A DNA stretch of 12,220 bases from an uncultured Clostridia bacterium (lineage in GTDB: Bacteria > Bacillota > Clostridia > Oscillospirales > Acutalibacteraceae): NCBI GenBank assembly GCA_937884975.1, contig CAKZZS010000039.1, forward strand, positions 1 through 12,220, written 5' to 3'. The position numbers were made by a program, and so were the translations under genes. This document shows positions 5,750 through 12,220 of the stretch, piece after piece. The notes beneath the pieces are model-generated. The model made no database searches and was not told the origin of the DNA. It was given only the letters and a program-made list of their open reading frames with translations. How positions within the stretch are numbered: position 1 is the first letter of the stretch; each line of letters starts with the position of its first letter.

Positions 5750-7048
5750 CTATCCCTCCTTCTTTGAATAACCATAAATGAGCGATTTATAGTGTTTCCC
5801 TTTTTCTTCAAAGTTCTTATATACATTATAACTTGAAGCTGCAGGAGACAACAGACATATTTTGCCCTTTTCGGTGTTTTCGAATGCAAGCGAAACCGCC
5901 TTTTCCATATTTTCGGCAAAAAGGATATTGCTTTTCGCATTTTTCTCCTTAAGCCTTTCTCCTATGGAATATCCCGTGTCGGGCATACAAATTATATTAT
6001 CTATATTTTCATTGAGCAAATCCTCAATAAATTCGGTGTAGTCAAGCCCCCTGTCCTTTCCGCCGATAATTAGCGTTCCGACCCTTTTAAGCGCGTGAAC
6101 GGCGTTTAGAACCGCAAAGGGAATTGTGGCAATACAGTCGTTGTAGAATGTAATACCGTCAAACTCGCCGACTTTTTCCATTCTGTGCTCAATTCCCTCA
6201 AATGAATTTGCCGCGTCAACCGCCTGCTTTTCCGTCACGCCGAAACGCCGCGTTGCGGCAAAGGCGAAGCAGACGTCGGTTCTGTTGTGAGAACCGAGAA
6301 GGTGCTCGTTTTCAAACTGCAAATCAAAGGTTTCGTCCGATACGGGTTGCTTTTCGGATTTGATTTTATTTAAGTCAACGTACTTTTCAATATCGCTCTT
6401 CGCGCCGTAGACAAATAAATCCTTTTCATTCTGATAACGGGCGATATTTGTCTTGGCATTCACGTATCCCGTAAAGCCGCCCTTGTAGTGGTCAAGGTGC
6501 TCCTCAAAAATATTTGTGAAAACCGCAACCTCGGGCGAGGAAACGCAGAACTCAAGTTGATGAGAGGACATTTCAATGACTGCAACCGTGTTTTCGTTTA
6601 CCTTTTCAATACATTCGAGTACCGGAATGCCTATGTTTCCGATAAGCACCGCGTCAACGCCTGCTTTTTTAAGCATCATATAGGTAAGCGTTGAGGTTGT
6701 GGTCTTGCCCTTTGAACCGGTGATGCCGATTTTTCTGCAGGGCGCAAAGCGCAGGAACAAATCCACCTGACAGGTGATTTTTGTCCTGTCGTAAACTTCG
6801 ACATCACGAAGCGAAATTCCGGGACTTTTTATAACTAAATCGTATTCGTTAATACCGTCAAGATAACCGACGCCTGTAACCGTTATAACATTCTTATCGG
6901 AAAGCTCCACTGGATTTCTGTCGGCAAGCGTCAGCTTTTTTTCGGGCAGATATTTCCTTATATATTCAAGCGTGCTCCTGCCCTCTCTGCCGAAGCCGAG
7001 CAGAAGAATATTTTTATCCTTTAAAAACTCAATTATCCTTGGAAACAT
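5750..7048 (-). CDS. murD2: MurD-type ligase, probably MurD2 (adds L-Glu to UDP-MurNAc-L-Ala)
   Basis: A 432-residue Mur ligase with the MurD layout: an N-terminal nucleotide-binding domain (LLLGFGREGRST, 15-26), a central ATPase domain with P-loop GITGSKGKTTT (108-118), the HLDHY motif (184-188), a probable carbamylated lysine at K199 (NAKTNIARYQ), GSHNRTD (252-258) and a C-terminal domain with GIEHRME (285-291) and SPAASS...KNFEEKG (401-417). The usual MurD segment NDSKATN instead reads NDCIATI (303-309), and the usual SPACAS(W/L)DQF reads SPAASSYNVY. The Ser, Phe and Thr normally contacting the glutamate seem kept. Its first 20 nt overlap a MurL-like gene, which argues for MurD2, the L-Glu-adding form. 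The ATG at 7046-7048 has GGAGATG as RBS. Mur-ligase identity is near certain; L-Glu use is inferred, and ordinary D-Glu-adding MurD is the alternative. Confidence 0.85.
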   Translation of the reverse strand: MFPRIIEFLKDKNILLLGFGREGRSTLEYIRKYLPEKKLTLADRNPVELSDKNVITVTGVGYLDGINEYDLVIKSPGISLRDVEVYDRTKITCQVDLFLRFAPCRKIGITGSKGKTTTSTLTYMMLKKAGVDAVLIGNIGIPVLECIEKVNENTVAVIEMSSHQLEFCVSSPEVAVFTNIFEEHLDHYKGGFTGYVNAKTNIARYQNEKDLFVYGAKSDIEKYVDLNKIKSEKQPVSDETFDLQFENEHLLGSHNRTDVCFAFAATRRFGVTEKQAVDAANSFEGIEHRMEKVGEFDGITFYNDCIATIPFAVLNAVHALKRVGTLIIGGKDRGLDYTEFIEDLLNENIDNIICMPDTGYSIGERLKEKNAKSNILFAENMEKAVSLAFENTEKGKICLLSPAASSYNVYKNFEEKGKHYKSLIYGYSKKEG

Positions 7049-8402
7049 ATTTATACATCTCCGTTACACTTTCAACAAATTCGGCAGGAATACTGTTTTC
7101 GGGGTTAAATTCCTTTAATAGGTTCGCGTGAACCTTTTTCCCTGACCCGTCAAAATATTCAAGAAGCCTCGGAAGCTTTTCCCCATTCTTTTTATATTTT
7201 TCAGCGGTCAGATTAAGCGCCAGACAGACCTCCTCGGCAGTGCCGACGCATTCAAACGGCTTTACGGCTGAAATTCCCGTCAGTCCGTCAAAATCCTCCT
7301 TAAGAGAAATGTCGTCAAGCATATTTTTCCCGAAGATTTTTTCAAGCCTTTGAGGCTCAATAAACGGGGAAAGAATTGAATAAACAAAAAGGCATTTTGC
7401 GCATTCGCCGCACCAGATATTCTTCTTCGAGCCGCGGTTACAGCTTCGGAATTCGTCAAAATACTGCGGAAAAGCTGCAAACTGCTTTGCTATCTGAAGC
7501 TCGTTGAACGCCCTTAAAATGCTGAAATATTCAATTCCCTTGACAAGATAACTGTCAAGGTAATGAGTAAAATCCCTTTCAAACTGATAGGATTTGGAAT
7601 ACTGGTGATTTACCTCGGCGTCAATAAGATTTGTGTCATTTGCGCTCGACTCGTTTGAAAGCACAATGTATTTTGCGCCGATGAGGTAAGCGCAGTACGC
7701 GCTCAAAAAGGCAACTATAGCCGAAAACGGAGTGTGCCCGTTAAGAAAACCAAGCTTGTTAAGCTCGAGCAGCTCGGGAGAAATTGTTCGGTAAGTCCTG
7801 ATAATGCTGTTTTCGCTGTAACCTGCGGCTTTGACGGTTTCGGTGCGCGCTTTCTGGTCGTTGACGGTAAAGAACATATTGTCAAGCCGTCTGTCCGAAA
7901 GCAATTCTGCCGTAACCGCGCTGTCCTTTCCGCCGCCGACGGGGATAATATTTTTAGAATTGAAATTGACTTTTTCAAAAGTTCCGCGCTTCTCGCCTGA
8001 CGAGGTAATGTTCATAAAGGAATCGATATCCGTTTCAATTGAGTTTCTGTAGAAAAACTCCGAAAGACCGTTAAAATACAGCCGTTTCCACCAGGAAATC
8101 TGTTCCTCGGAAAGCAGTCCGCATTCAACGATTACGTTTTTACAGCACGCCGCCTTCCAGTAGCTTATAAGCTCAACCATTCCCAGCGAAAAAACAAGCG
8201 CCTTGCCCGTTTCGGAATCAAAGTCGTTTATGAGCTTGAGATTATCTGTTTTAATAACGGTTTTCGGGCGAAACGAGGTAAGACCCTTAATTTCAAAATC
8301 AAAGGCTATGCTGATTTCGTCCGCCGCTTTTTCAAGAAAAAAGCCGTGATAGACAAAGGTGTCGTATTTCTCCGAAAACTCAAGAAATTTGCTGTTCTGC
8401 AT
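7029..8402 (-). CDS. murL: MurL-like UDP-MurNAc-L-Ala-L-Glu epimerase
   Basis: A 457-residue protein resembling MurL, which in Xanthomonas converts the L-Glu of UDP-MurNAc-L-Ala-L-Glu to D-Glu with ATP going to AMP and PPi. Supporting features are an N-terminal region with FRPKTVI and ELISYWKA (45-84), GLSEFFYRN (112-120), a PP-loop-like GGGKDS (156-161) expected for adenylation, NESSAND (250-256), VNHQYSKS (264-271) and a CxxCxxC cluster CGECAKC (331-337). The downstream MurD overlaps it by 20 nt. I chose the ATG at 8400-8402 because GAGGA stands 8 nt before it; a TTG nine codons upstream has no RBS. Identity rests on remembered MurL motifs and on context, not on a search. Another PP-loop ATPase (thiolation or amidotransfer type) is the alternative. 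Confidence 0.8.
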   Translation of the reverse strand: MQNSKFLEFSEKYDTFVYHGFFLEKAADEISIAFDFEIKGLTSFRPKTVIKTDNLKLINDFDSETGKALVFSLGMVELISYWKAACCKNVIVECGLLSEEQISWWKRLYFNGLSEFFYRNSIETDIDSFMNITSSGEKRGTFEKVNFNSKNIIPVGGGKDSAVTAELLSDRRLDNMFFTVNDQKARTETVKAAGYSENSIIRTYRTISPELLELNKLGFLNGHTPFSAIVAFLSAYCAYLIGAKYIVLSNESSANDTNLIDAEVNHQYSKSYQFERDFTHYLDSYLVKGIEYFSILRAFNELQIAKQFAAFPQYFDEFRSCNRGSKKNIWCGECAKCLFVYSILSPFIEPQRLEKIFGKNMLDDISLKEDFDGLTGISAVKPFECVGTAEEVCLALNLTAEKYKKNGEKLPRLLEYFDGSGKKVHANLLKEFNPENSIPAEFVESVTEMYKYVSKDN

Positions 8403-8467
8403 AATAAAATCCTCAACGGTTTTTGCCAAAAGAAAAATTTTTTCGCAATTCTTTTCGCATTTAATAT

Positions 8468-8496
8468 ATTATACTATTACGCCGTATAAAAATCAA
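8468..8496 (-). promoter_or_regulatory. SigA-type promoter of the murL operon
   Basis: On the minus strand, TTGATT (8491-8496) and a perfect TATAAT (8468-8473) are separated by 17 bp. Transcription would start near 8461, giving a leader of about 59 nt before the ATG at 8402. Gaps between the four downstream genes are -20, 2 and 21 nt, so this promoter can serve the whole operon. Confidence 0.75.
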
Positions 8497-8625
8497 GAAA
8501 TATCGAACCGATTTCGACCTGTTTGAGAGGCAATATTCAAAACTATGACGAAAAGATGTTCAATTCTCACCGCGTCTATATAAATTATGTATAAAAAGTT
8601 GTCTTTTATTTCGTAGGTTTTCACA

Positions 8626-8655
8626 TTGTAAAAAAGATGATTTCTGTTGTATAAT
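8626..8655 (+). promoter_or_regulatory. SigA-type promoter of the EF-G-like gene
   Basis: TTGTAA (8626-8631) and a perfect TATAAT (8650-8655) are separated by 18 bp, about 60 nt before the ATG at 8716. An AGGAGGA ribosome binding site (8704-8710) precedes the start. Confidence 0.65.
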
Positions 8656-8715
8656 AAATTGCTAACGATTACTTCTATTGTTGTAATTGAAACTTTGTAA
8701 TACAGGAGGAATATT

Positions 8716-10797
8716 ATGAAACCTTATGCAGCAGAAGACATTCGTAATATCGCTGTCGTCGGCCATGGCGGCAGGGGTAAAACCACTCTTTGTGAGGCTA
8801 TGCTTTTTACCGCAGGCGCAACAGACCGTCTTGGTAAGGTTGCCGACGGCAACACAGTACTCGACTTCGACGCCGAGGAAAAACGCCGCAAGACATCTGT
8901 TTCTTCCGCTATGGCGTCATTTGAATGGAACGGCAAAAAAATGAATATTATCGACGCTCCCGGTCTTTTTGACTTTGAGGGCGGCGTATCGGAGGCTATC
9001 CGCGCCGCAGGCAGCGCGCTTATCGTAACAAACGCCGGAAGCAGCCTTGACGTAGGCGCAGAAAAGGCTTTCAAGGCGGCATCAAAGCGCGGAATTGCAA
9101 AGTTCTTTGTTATCACGGGCGTTGACGTTGAGGACAAGAGCTATTATACGACTCTTGACGCGCTTAAGGCTGAATACGGCTCGGCTGTATGCCCCATACT
9201 TATCCCCGTTATGAACGGCAATAAGGTTGACTGCTACGTCAACTTCATCAAGAATAAAGCGTTTAAATATGACGGCGGCAAGGCTACCGAGGTCGCTATG
9301 CCCGATGACGCAACCGTTAAGCAGATGCATTCCGATTTCATCGAAGCGGTTGCAGGCACAGATGAAGATCTTATGATGAAATTCTTTGACGAGGGCGAGG
9401 ACGCCTTCACTCATGACGAAATCGTCAAGGGCCTTCAGGCAGGCATCGCCGCAGGCGCTGTTTATCCCGTAGTCGGTTGCAGCGGACTTCAGCTTCAGGC
9501 AGTTGAGCAGGTAATGGATATTCTTTCAAAGCTCACTCCCTCCGCAGTTAAGGTTGCAGGCGAAAAAGCAACTGACGCAGACGGAAACGAAAAAGAGCTT
9601 ACCTGCGACCCCAACGGTCCTCTTGCGGCTATCTGCTTCAAGACTGTTGCGGACCCGTTCGTAGGCAAGATGTCCTTCTTCAAGGTTGTCAGCGGTAAAA
9701 TCACTCCCGACACCCCTGCGTACAATTCACGCACGGGCGAGAGCGAAAAGATGGGCAAGCTCATCTCCGTAAACGGTTCAAAGCAGACCGATATAAAGGA
9801 AATCACCGCAGGCGATATAGGCGTTGTAACAAAGCTTTCCGGCTTCAAGACGGGCGACACGCTCTGCTCGGCAAAAGAGCCGCTTACTCTTAAGGGTGTT
9901 TCGTTCCCGAATTCCTGCCTTTCAATGGCGGTTATCGTCCGCAAGAAGGGCGAAGAGGAAAAGGTTGCTTCCGGTCTTAACAGACTTATCGAAGAAGATC
10001 CGACCCTTTCCTTTGAAATCAACAAGGAAACCAGAGAGCAGGTTCTCTCGGGCCTCGGCGAACAGCATCTTGACGTTGTTGTTACAAAGCTTAAGACAAA
10101 GTTCGGCGTTGAGGTTGATCTTCAGCAGCCGAAGGTTGCATACAGAGAAACCATCCGTAAAAAGGTTGAGGTACAGGGCAGACATAAGAAGCAGTCCGGC
10201 GGTCACGGCCAGTTTGGCGACGTATGGATTCGTTTCGAGCCGTGCGACAGCGAAGAGCTCGTATTCGGCGAGGAGGTATTCGGCGGTTCAGTTCCGAAGA
10301 ACTTCTTCCCCGCAGTTGAAAAGGGTCTTCGTGATTCAGTCGCAAGAGGCGCAATTGCAGGCTATCCGATGGTAAACATCAAAGCCACTCTTTACGACGG
10401 CTCATATCACCCCGTTGACTCTTCGGAAATGGCATTCAAGACGGCAGCTTCAATTGCATTCAAGAACGCTGTTCCGCTTGCTGACCCTGCAATTCTTGAA
10501 CCCGTAGGAACGCTTAAGGCTTATATGCCCGACGACAACCTCGGCGATATTATGGGCGACGTTACAAAGCGCCGCGGCAGAGTTCTCGGTATGGGCGCTG
10601 CCGACGAGCCGAAGATGCAGGAGCTTGTTGCAGAGGTTCCCATGGCTGAAATGGGCGATTTCTCAACGGTTCTCCGTTCCGTAACGGCAGGCAGAGGCTA
10701 TTTCACCTTTGAGTTTGCAAGATATGAAGAAGCTCCCAAGAACGTTGCCGACAAGGTAATCGCTGATTACAAGGCGCGTCAGGAAGCCGAAGACTGA
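8716..10797 (+). CDS. EF-G-like translational GTPase (EF-G2 type)
   Basis: A 693-residue protein with the complete EF-G domain order: GTP-binding domain I (P-loop GHGGRGKT, 16-23; switch I RRKT at 57-60; DAPG at 80-83), domain II (about 290-385), domains III and IV (KKQSGGHGQFGDVW and the KRRGRVLGMG loop) and C-terminal domain V. The EF-G paralogue family acts on the ribosome in translocation or recycling, but its exact role varies and is often unknown. Two key sites differ from true EF-G: DTPGHVDF reads DAPGLFDF, so the catalytic histidine is Leu84, and the guanine-specifying NKxD reads TGVD (134-137). This points to a paralogue, not the housekeeping fusA. It stands alone with its own promoter, a strong AGGAGGA RBS and a terminator; no rps or tuf genes are adjacent. 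Confidence 0.93.
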   Translation: MKPYAAEDIRNIAVVGHGGRGKTTLCEAMLFTAGATDRLGKVADGNTVLDFDAEEKRRKTSVSSAMASFEWNGKKMNIIDAPGLFDFEGGVSEAIRAAGSALIVTNAGSSLDVGAEKAFKAASKRGIAKFFVITGVDVEDKSYYTTLDALKAEYGSAVCPILIPVMNGNKVDCYVNFIKNKAFKYDGGKATEVAMPDDATVKQMHSDFIEAVAGTDEDLMMKFFDEGEDAFTHDEIVKGLQAGIAAGAVYPVVGCSGLQLQAVEQVMDILSKLTPSAVKVAGEKATDADGNEKELTCDPNGPLAAICFKTVADPFVGKMSFFKVVSGKITPDTPAYNSRTGESEKMGKLISVNGSKQTDIKEITAGDIGVVTKLSGFKTGDTLCSAKEPLTLKGVSFPNSCLSMAVIVRKKGEEEKVASGLNRLIEEDPTLSFEINKETREQVLSGLGEQHLDVVVTKLKTKFGVEVDLQQPKVAYRETIRKKVEVQGRHKKQSGGHGQFGDVWIRFEPCDSEELVFGEEVFGGSVPKNFFPAVEKGLRDSVARGAIAGYPMVNIKATLYDGSYHPVDSSEMAFKTAASIAFKNAVPLADPAILEPVGTLKAYMPDDNLGDIMGDVTKRRGRVLGMGAADEPKMQELVAEVPMAEMGDFSTVLRSVTAGRGYFTFEFARYEEAPKNVADKVIADYKARQEAED

Positions 10798-10814
10798 TTC
10801 TCCTTCAAAAGACA

Positions 10815-10850
10815 GGACCTACTCGAAAGAGTAGGCCCTTTTTATTTTTA
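10815..10850 (+). terminator. Intrinsic terminator of the EF-G-like gene
   Basis: CCTACTC (10818-10824) and GAGTAGG (10829-10835) form a 7-bp stem with a GAAA tetraloop, extended by GG/CC across one mismatch. The stem is followed by CCCTTTTTATTTTT. It starts 17 nt after the stop. The converging minus-strand gene ends at 10858, and the same hairpin may serve it weakly from the other side. Confidence 0.9.
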
Positions 10851-10857
10851 TATTATA

Positions 10858-11208
10858 TTAAAATCTCAATACACCGTCGGTATCGAAATCGCATAAAGTA
10901 AATTTCACTCCGTTACAGCCGCAAAGAGTAACGTTGTCAGGCTCTCCCGAAGCGGTAACGCAGTACGTTCCGCAGCAATTTCTGCCGGTAAATTTGCAGG
11001 TTACGGTCTCGCCGCCTGCAAGAGCGGAAAGCATCCTGTTGCAAACATTTCCCTCGCAGGTAATTCTGTATTCACCGTTTATTTTAACCGCGGAGCACTC
11101 CAGACATCTGCTAAGCATTTCACCGCATCCGCAAACGGAACACAAAGCCCTGTCCGCGCGTCTGATGACATCGTTTATTTCACACTGGCTCATTCTTCTG
11201 CACGCCAC
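10858..11208 (-). CDS. Small cysteine-rich protein of unknown function
   Basis: With a GTG start at 11206-11208 the product is 116 residues and contains 16 cysteines, including CSVCGCG, CLEC, NCCGTYC and LCGC. I recognise no family. There is no signal peptide or membrane segment, so the protein is probably cytoplasmic, where such cysteines would more likely bind metal (zinc or iron-sulphur) than form disulphides; this is inference. The first part is polar, then beta-strand-like with Gly-rich turns. The GTG is chosen because GGGGGTG (11214-11220) lies 5 nt upstream. An ATG at 11191-11193 is possible but its RBS is too distant; a longer reading from 11271 would cross a promoter-like dyad. It lies 91 nt after the L,D-transpeptidase gene, on the same strand. 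Confidence 0.65.
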   Translation of the reverse strand: MACRRMSQCEINDVIRRADRALCSVCGCGEMLSRCLECSAVKINGEYRITCEGNVCNRMLSALAGGETVTCKFTGRNCCGTYCVTASGEPDNVTLCGCNGVKFTLCDFDTDGVLRF

Positions 11209-11223
11209 TCCCTCACCCCCTTT

Positions 11224-11242
11224 CACATATACATTATATGTG
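11224..11242 (-). promoter_or_regulatory. TATAAT box inside a 19-bp dyad before the Cys-rich gene
   Basis: CACATATA (11224-11231) and TATATGTG (11235-11242) form a perfect 8-bp inverted repeat around a 3-bp centre. On the minus strand a TATAAT (11233-11238) sits inside it, with no good -35 upstream, as expected for an activated or repressed promoter. A second dyad, AAGTGC/GCACTT (11256-11273), lies just upstream. Both are inside the gap between the L,D-transpeptidase stop and the GTG start. Confidence 0.4.
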
Positions 11243-11299
11243 TGCTTTAACGGGGAAGTGCATCTACGCACTTGGCTAAAGAGCGGCTTTATTGCGAAA

Positions 11300-12097
11300 T
11301 CAGTAAATTGTAACTACGGTGTTTGAATCTATGGTTTCAAGTATTTTTATCATATTTTCTTCCGAAACGGCAACGCAGCCTCCGGTTGGGCTATCTTCTC
11401 CTTTCCAGCAGTGAAGAAAAATTGCGTTTCCTGCATAAGGCGCGCCTGCGCTGTTATAACCCAAATCGATAAAATACGCGTAGGGAACGCTGTAGTCGAT
11501 TAAATGCTCGTCATCACTGTGGTCGGCGTTCGGTTCGTCTGACGCATATATAAGCTTGTTGTATTTGTCAGAGTTGTCGCCCGTTGCGCACCAATACATA
11601 TCGTCAGTTACTTTGGTATAATTCAGCTTCGTTTCGGGCGAATCCTTAATTCCGTAGGCTTCCCCTATCTTCCAAGTGCCTAAAGGCGTTTTTACGTCTC
11701 CCTCGGACTGCTTGCCCGCACCGTTTTTTCCTATAACGGCAGGGCAGGAAAACAGCTCCTTATATTCGCCGTTTTCGGCAATATATACGGTAAGCGTTGC
11801 GTGGAAATCTCCGTTATCGGGACATTTGATACCGATTCGGTATTCCCCGTTTCTGTCCGTAGAAATCGGCTGACCGAAAAGAGTATCTTCTATTTCGTCC
11901 TGTGAGAGAATATTTCGGTATCTTTTATACTGTTGCTCCTCTTCGGCAATATCTTCTTTTTTGTTGGTTTCCTTTTCTTCAGCCTGAACCGCATTGCCTT
12001 TTATCCGGGACAGTTCAACCCTTGAATAGACAAGAAAAGCGGAAAGACATAATGATAGAGCAAGTAATAAGGATATAATAAGCTTTGAATGTTTCAT
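11300..12097 (-). CDS. Membrane-anchored L,D-transpeptidase (YkuD-fold)
   Basis: A 265-residue protein with an N-terminal membrane anchor or uncleaved signal (about 5-24), a charged spacer (about 25-75, Lys/Glu-rich, probably helical) and a YkuD-type catalytic domain. In the domain, VIGKNGAG (121-128) and GDVKTPLGTWKI (133-144) match the family's conserved GD..TP.G region. The catalytic site is FLHCW (227-231) with PTGGCVAVS (237-245), giving H229 and nucleophile C241. Such enzymes make 3-3 crosslinks in peptidoglycan or attach proteins to it. The common SHGC motif reads TGGC, as in the COG3786-like branch. The ATG (12095-12097) follows GAGGTGA. The domain is complete. Confidence 0.88.
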   Translation of the reverse strand: MKHSKLIISLLLALSLCLSAFLVYSRVELSRIKGNAVQAEEKETNKKEDIAEEEQQYKRYRNILSQDEIEDTLFGQPISTDRNGEYRIGIKCPDNGDFHATLTVYIAENGEYKELFSCPAVIGKNGAGKQSEGDVKTPLGTWKIGEAYGIKDSPETKLNYTKVTDDMYWCATGDNSDKYNKLIYASDEPNADHSDDEHLIDYSVPYAYFIDLGYNSAGAPYAGNAIFLHCWKGEDSPTGGCVAVSEENMIKILETIDSNTVVTIY

Positions 12098-12114
12098 ATT
12101 GTCACCTCTGTATT

Positions 12115-12143
12115 AGTGTATACTTTAATTCAATAATTGTCAA
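12115..12143 (-). promoter_or_regulatory. SigA-type promoter of the L,D-transpeptidase gene
   Basis: On the minus strand a perfect TTGACA (12138-12143) is followed after 17 bp by TACACT (12115-12120), about 20-45 nt before the ATG. The leader would be very short, roughly 10 nt, with the RBS right at its start, which makes this assignment less certain. Confidence 0.5.
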
Positions 12144-12167
12144 CGATATAAAAAAGAGCCTTGGTTT

Positions 12168-12220
12168 TGAACTGCCCCATATTGAGCAGACAGCACAAAA
12201 AAGACTACTTGACGTAGAAT
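12168..12220. other. Possible tip of an IS3-family element entering the window
   Basis: TGAACTGCCCC followed by GCAGACAGCAC and AAAAAAG recalls the ends of IS3-family elements, which start with TGA or TGT and carry a CCCC and a GACAG word. No transposase reading frame, second end or target duplication is visible because the window stops here. The call rests only on this pattern. Confidence 0.25.

Larger units (their letters stand above)
8403..8715. other. Divergent intergenic region between murL and the EF-G-like gene
   Basis: This 313-base AT-rich stretch carries no gene that I can support. It holds the minus-strand murL promoter (8468-8496) with a leader of about 60 nt, and the plus-strand promoter (8626-8655) with its leader. 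Between them (8500-8600) lies only a small imperfect dyad, TCGAA/TTCGA (8503-8507 with 8513-8517), of unknown meaning. No riboswitch-like structure is evident. Confidence 0.7.

Noticed and set aside
7029..8402. tRNA thiolation enzyme or asparagine-synthase-like protein, suggested by the PP-loop
   Set aside because: The N-terminal region, the NESSAND and VNHQYSKS motifs and the overlap with a MurD gene fit MurL better, though this alternative is kept as the main doubt.
8403..8429. Upstream TTG start for the murL-like gene, adding nine residues
   Set aside because: No ribosome binding site precedes the TTG, whereas the ATG at 8400-8402 has GAGGA at good spacing.
8503..8517. TCGAA/TTCGA dyad as a LexA (SOS) box
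   Set aside because: It lacks the GAAC-N4-GTTC core of Firmicute SOS boxes and lies upstream of the -35 without other support.
8716..10797. Housekeeping elongation factor G (fusA) or a TetM-type resistance protein
   Set aside because: Catalytic His and NKxD are replaced, no rpsL-rpsG-tuf neighbours are present, and nothing specific to ribosomal protection proteins is seen.
11209..11271. Longer N-terminus for the Cys-rich protein from a GTG at 11269-11271
   Set aside because: It would translate across the TATAAT-containing dyad and the strong RBS at 11214-11220; the later GTG fits better.

Overview
The window looks like a chromosomal segment from a Gram-positive, low-to-mid GC member of the Firmicutes, most likely a gut-type clostridium of the Oscillospiraceae/Ruminococcaceae kind. 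The evidence is indirect: strong Shine-Dalgarno sites, SigA-like promoters (TTGACA/TATAAT with 17-18 bp spacers), AT-rich intergenic DNA, GTAGGGG-type intergenic palindromes, and clostridial-style Maf, NUDIX, NfeD/SPFH and EF-G-like proteins. The species cannot be named from the sequence alone.

Layout. 1-712: an IS200-type insertion sequence with a single Y1 transposase gene, end hairpins and a 5' leader that can hide its own ribosome binding site. It abuts the terminator at 717-743. 793-2971: two tandem, clearly paralogous membrane-anchored proteins of unknown function on the minus strand, with one promoter (3041-3069) and one terminator (717-743). 3106-4196: a NUDIX hydrolase and Maf, overlapping by 4 bp (a nucleotide clean-up pair). 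4221-4339: hairpin-rich intergenic DNA, with a 72-bp nested palindrome and an intrinsic terminator. 4353-8402: a four-gene minus-strand operon, in transcription order a MurL-like epimerase, a variant MurD, NfeD and an SPFH/band-7 protein, with a good promoter (8468-8496) and terminator (4315-4339). 8403-8715: a divergent promoter region. 8716-10797: an EF-G-like translational GTPase on the plus strand with its own promoter and terminator. 10858-11208: a small protein with 16 cysteines and no recognised family. 11300-12097: an anchored L,D-transpeptidase of the YkuD class. 12168-12220: possibly the tip of another insertion sequence running out of the window.

The most interesting unit is the murL-murD pair. 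In Xanthomonas, MurD2 adds L-Glu (not D-Glu) to UDP-MurNAc-L-Ala, and MurL then epimerises that residue to D-Glu using ATP, which bypasses glutamate racemase. Here a PP-loop protein with MurL-like motifs overlaps by 20 nt a MurD whose usual NDSKATN segment reads NDCIATI. The pair is also tightly linked to nfeD and an SPFH gene. This suggests that this organism builds the D-Glu of its peptidoglycan stem by the L-Glu/epimerase route. The biochemical role is inferred from motifs and gene order. The L,D-transpeptidase also acts on the wall but is a separate transcription unit.
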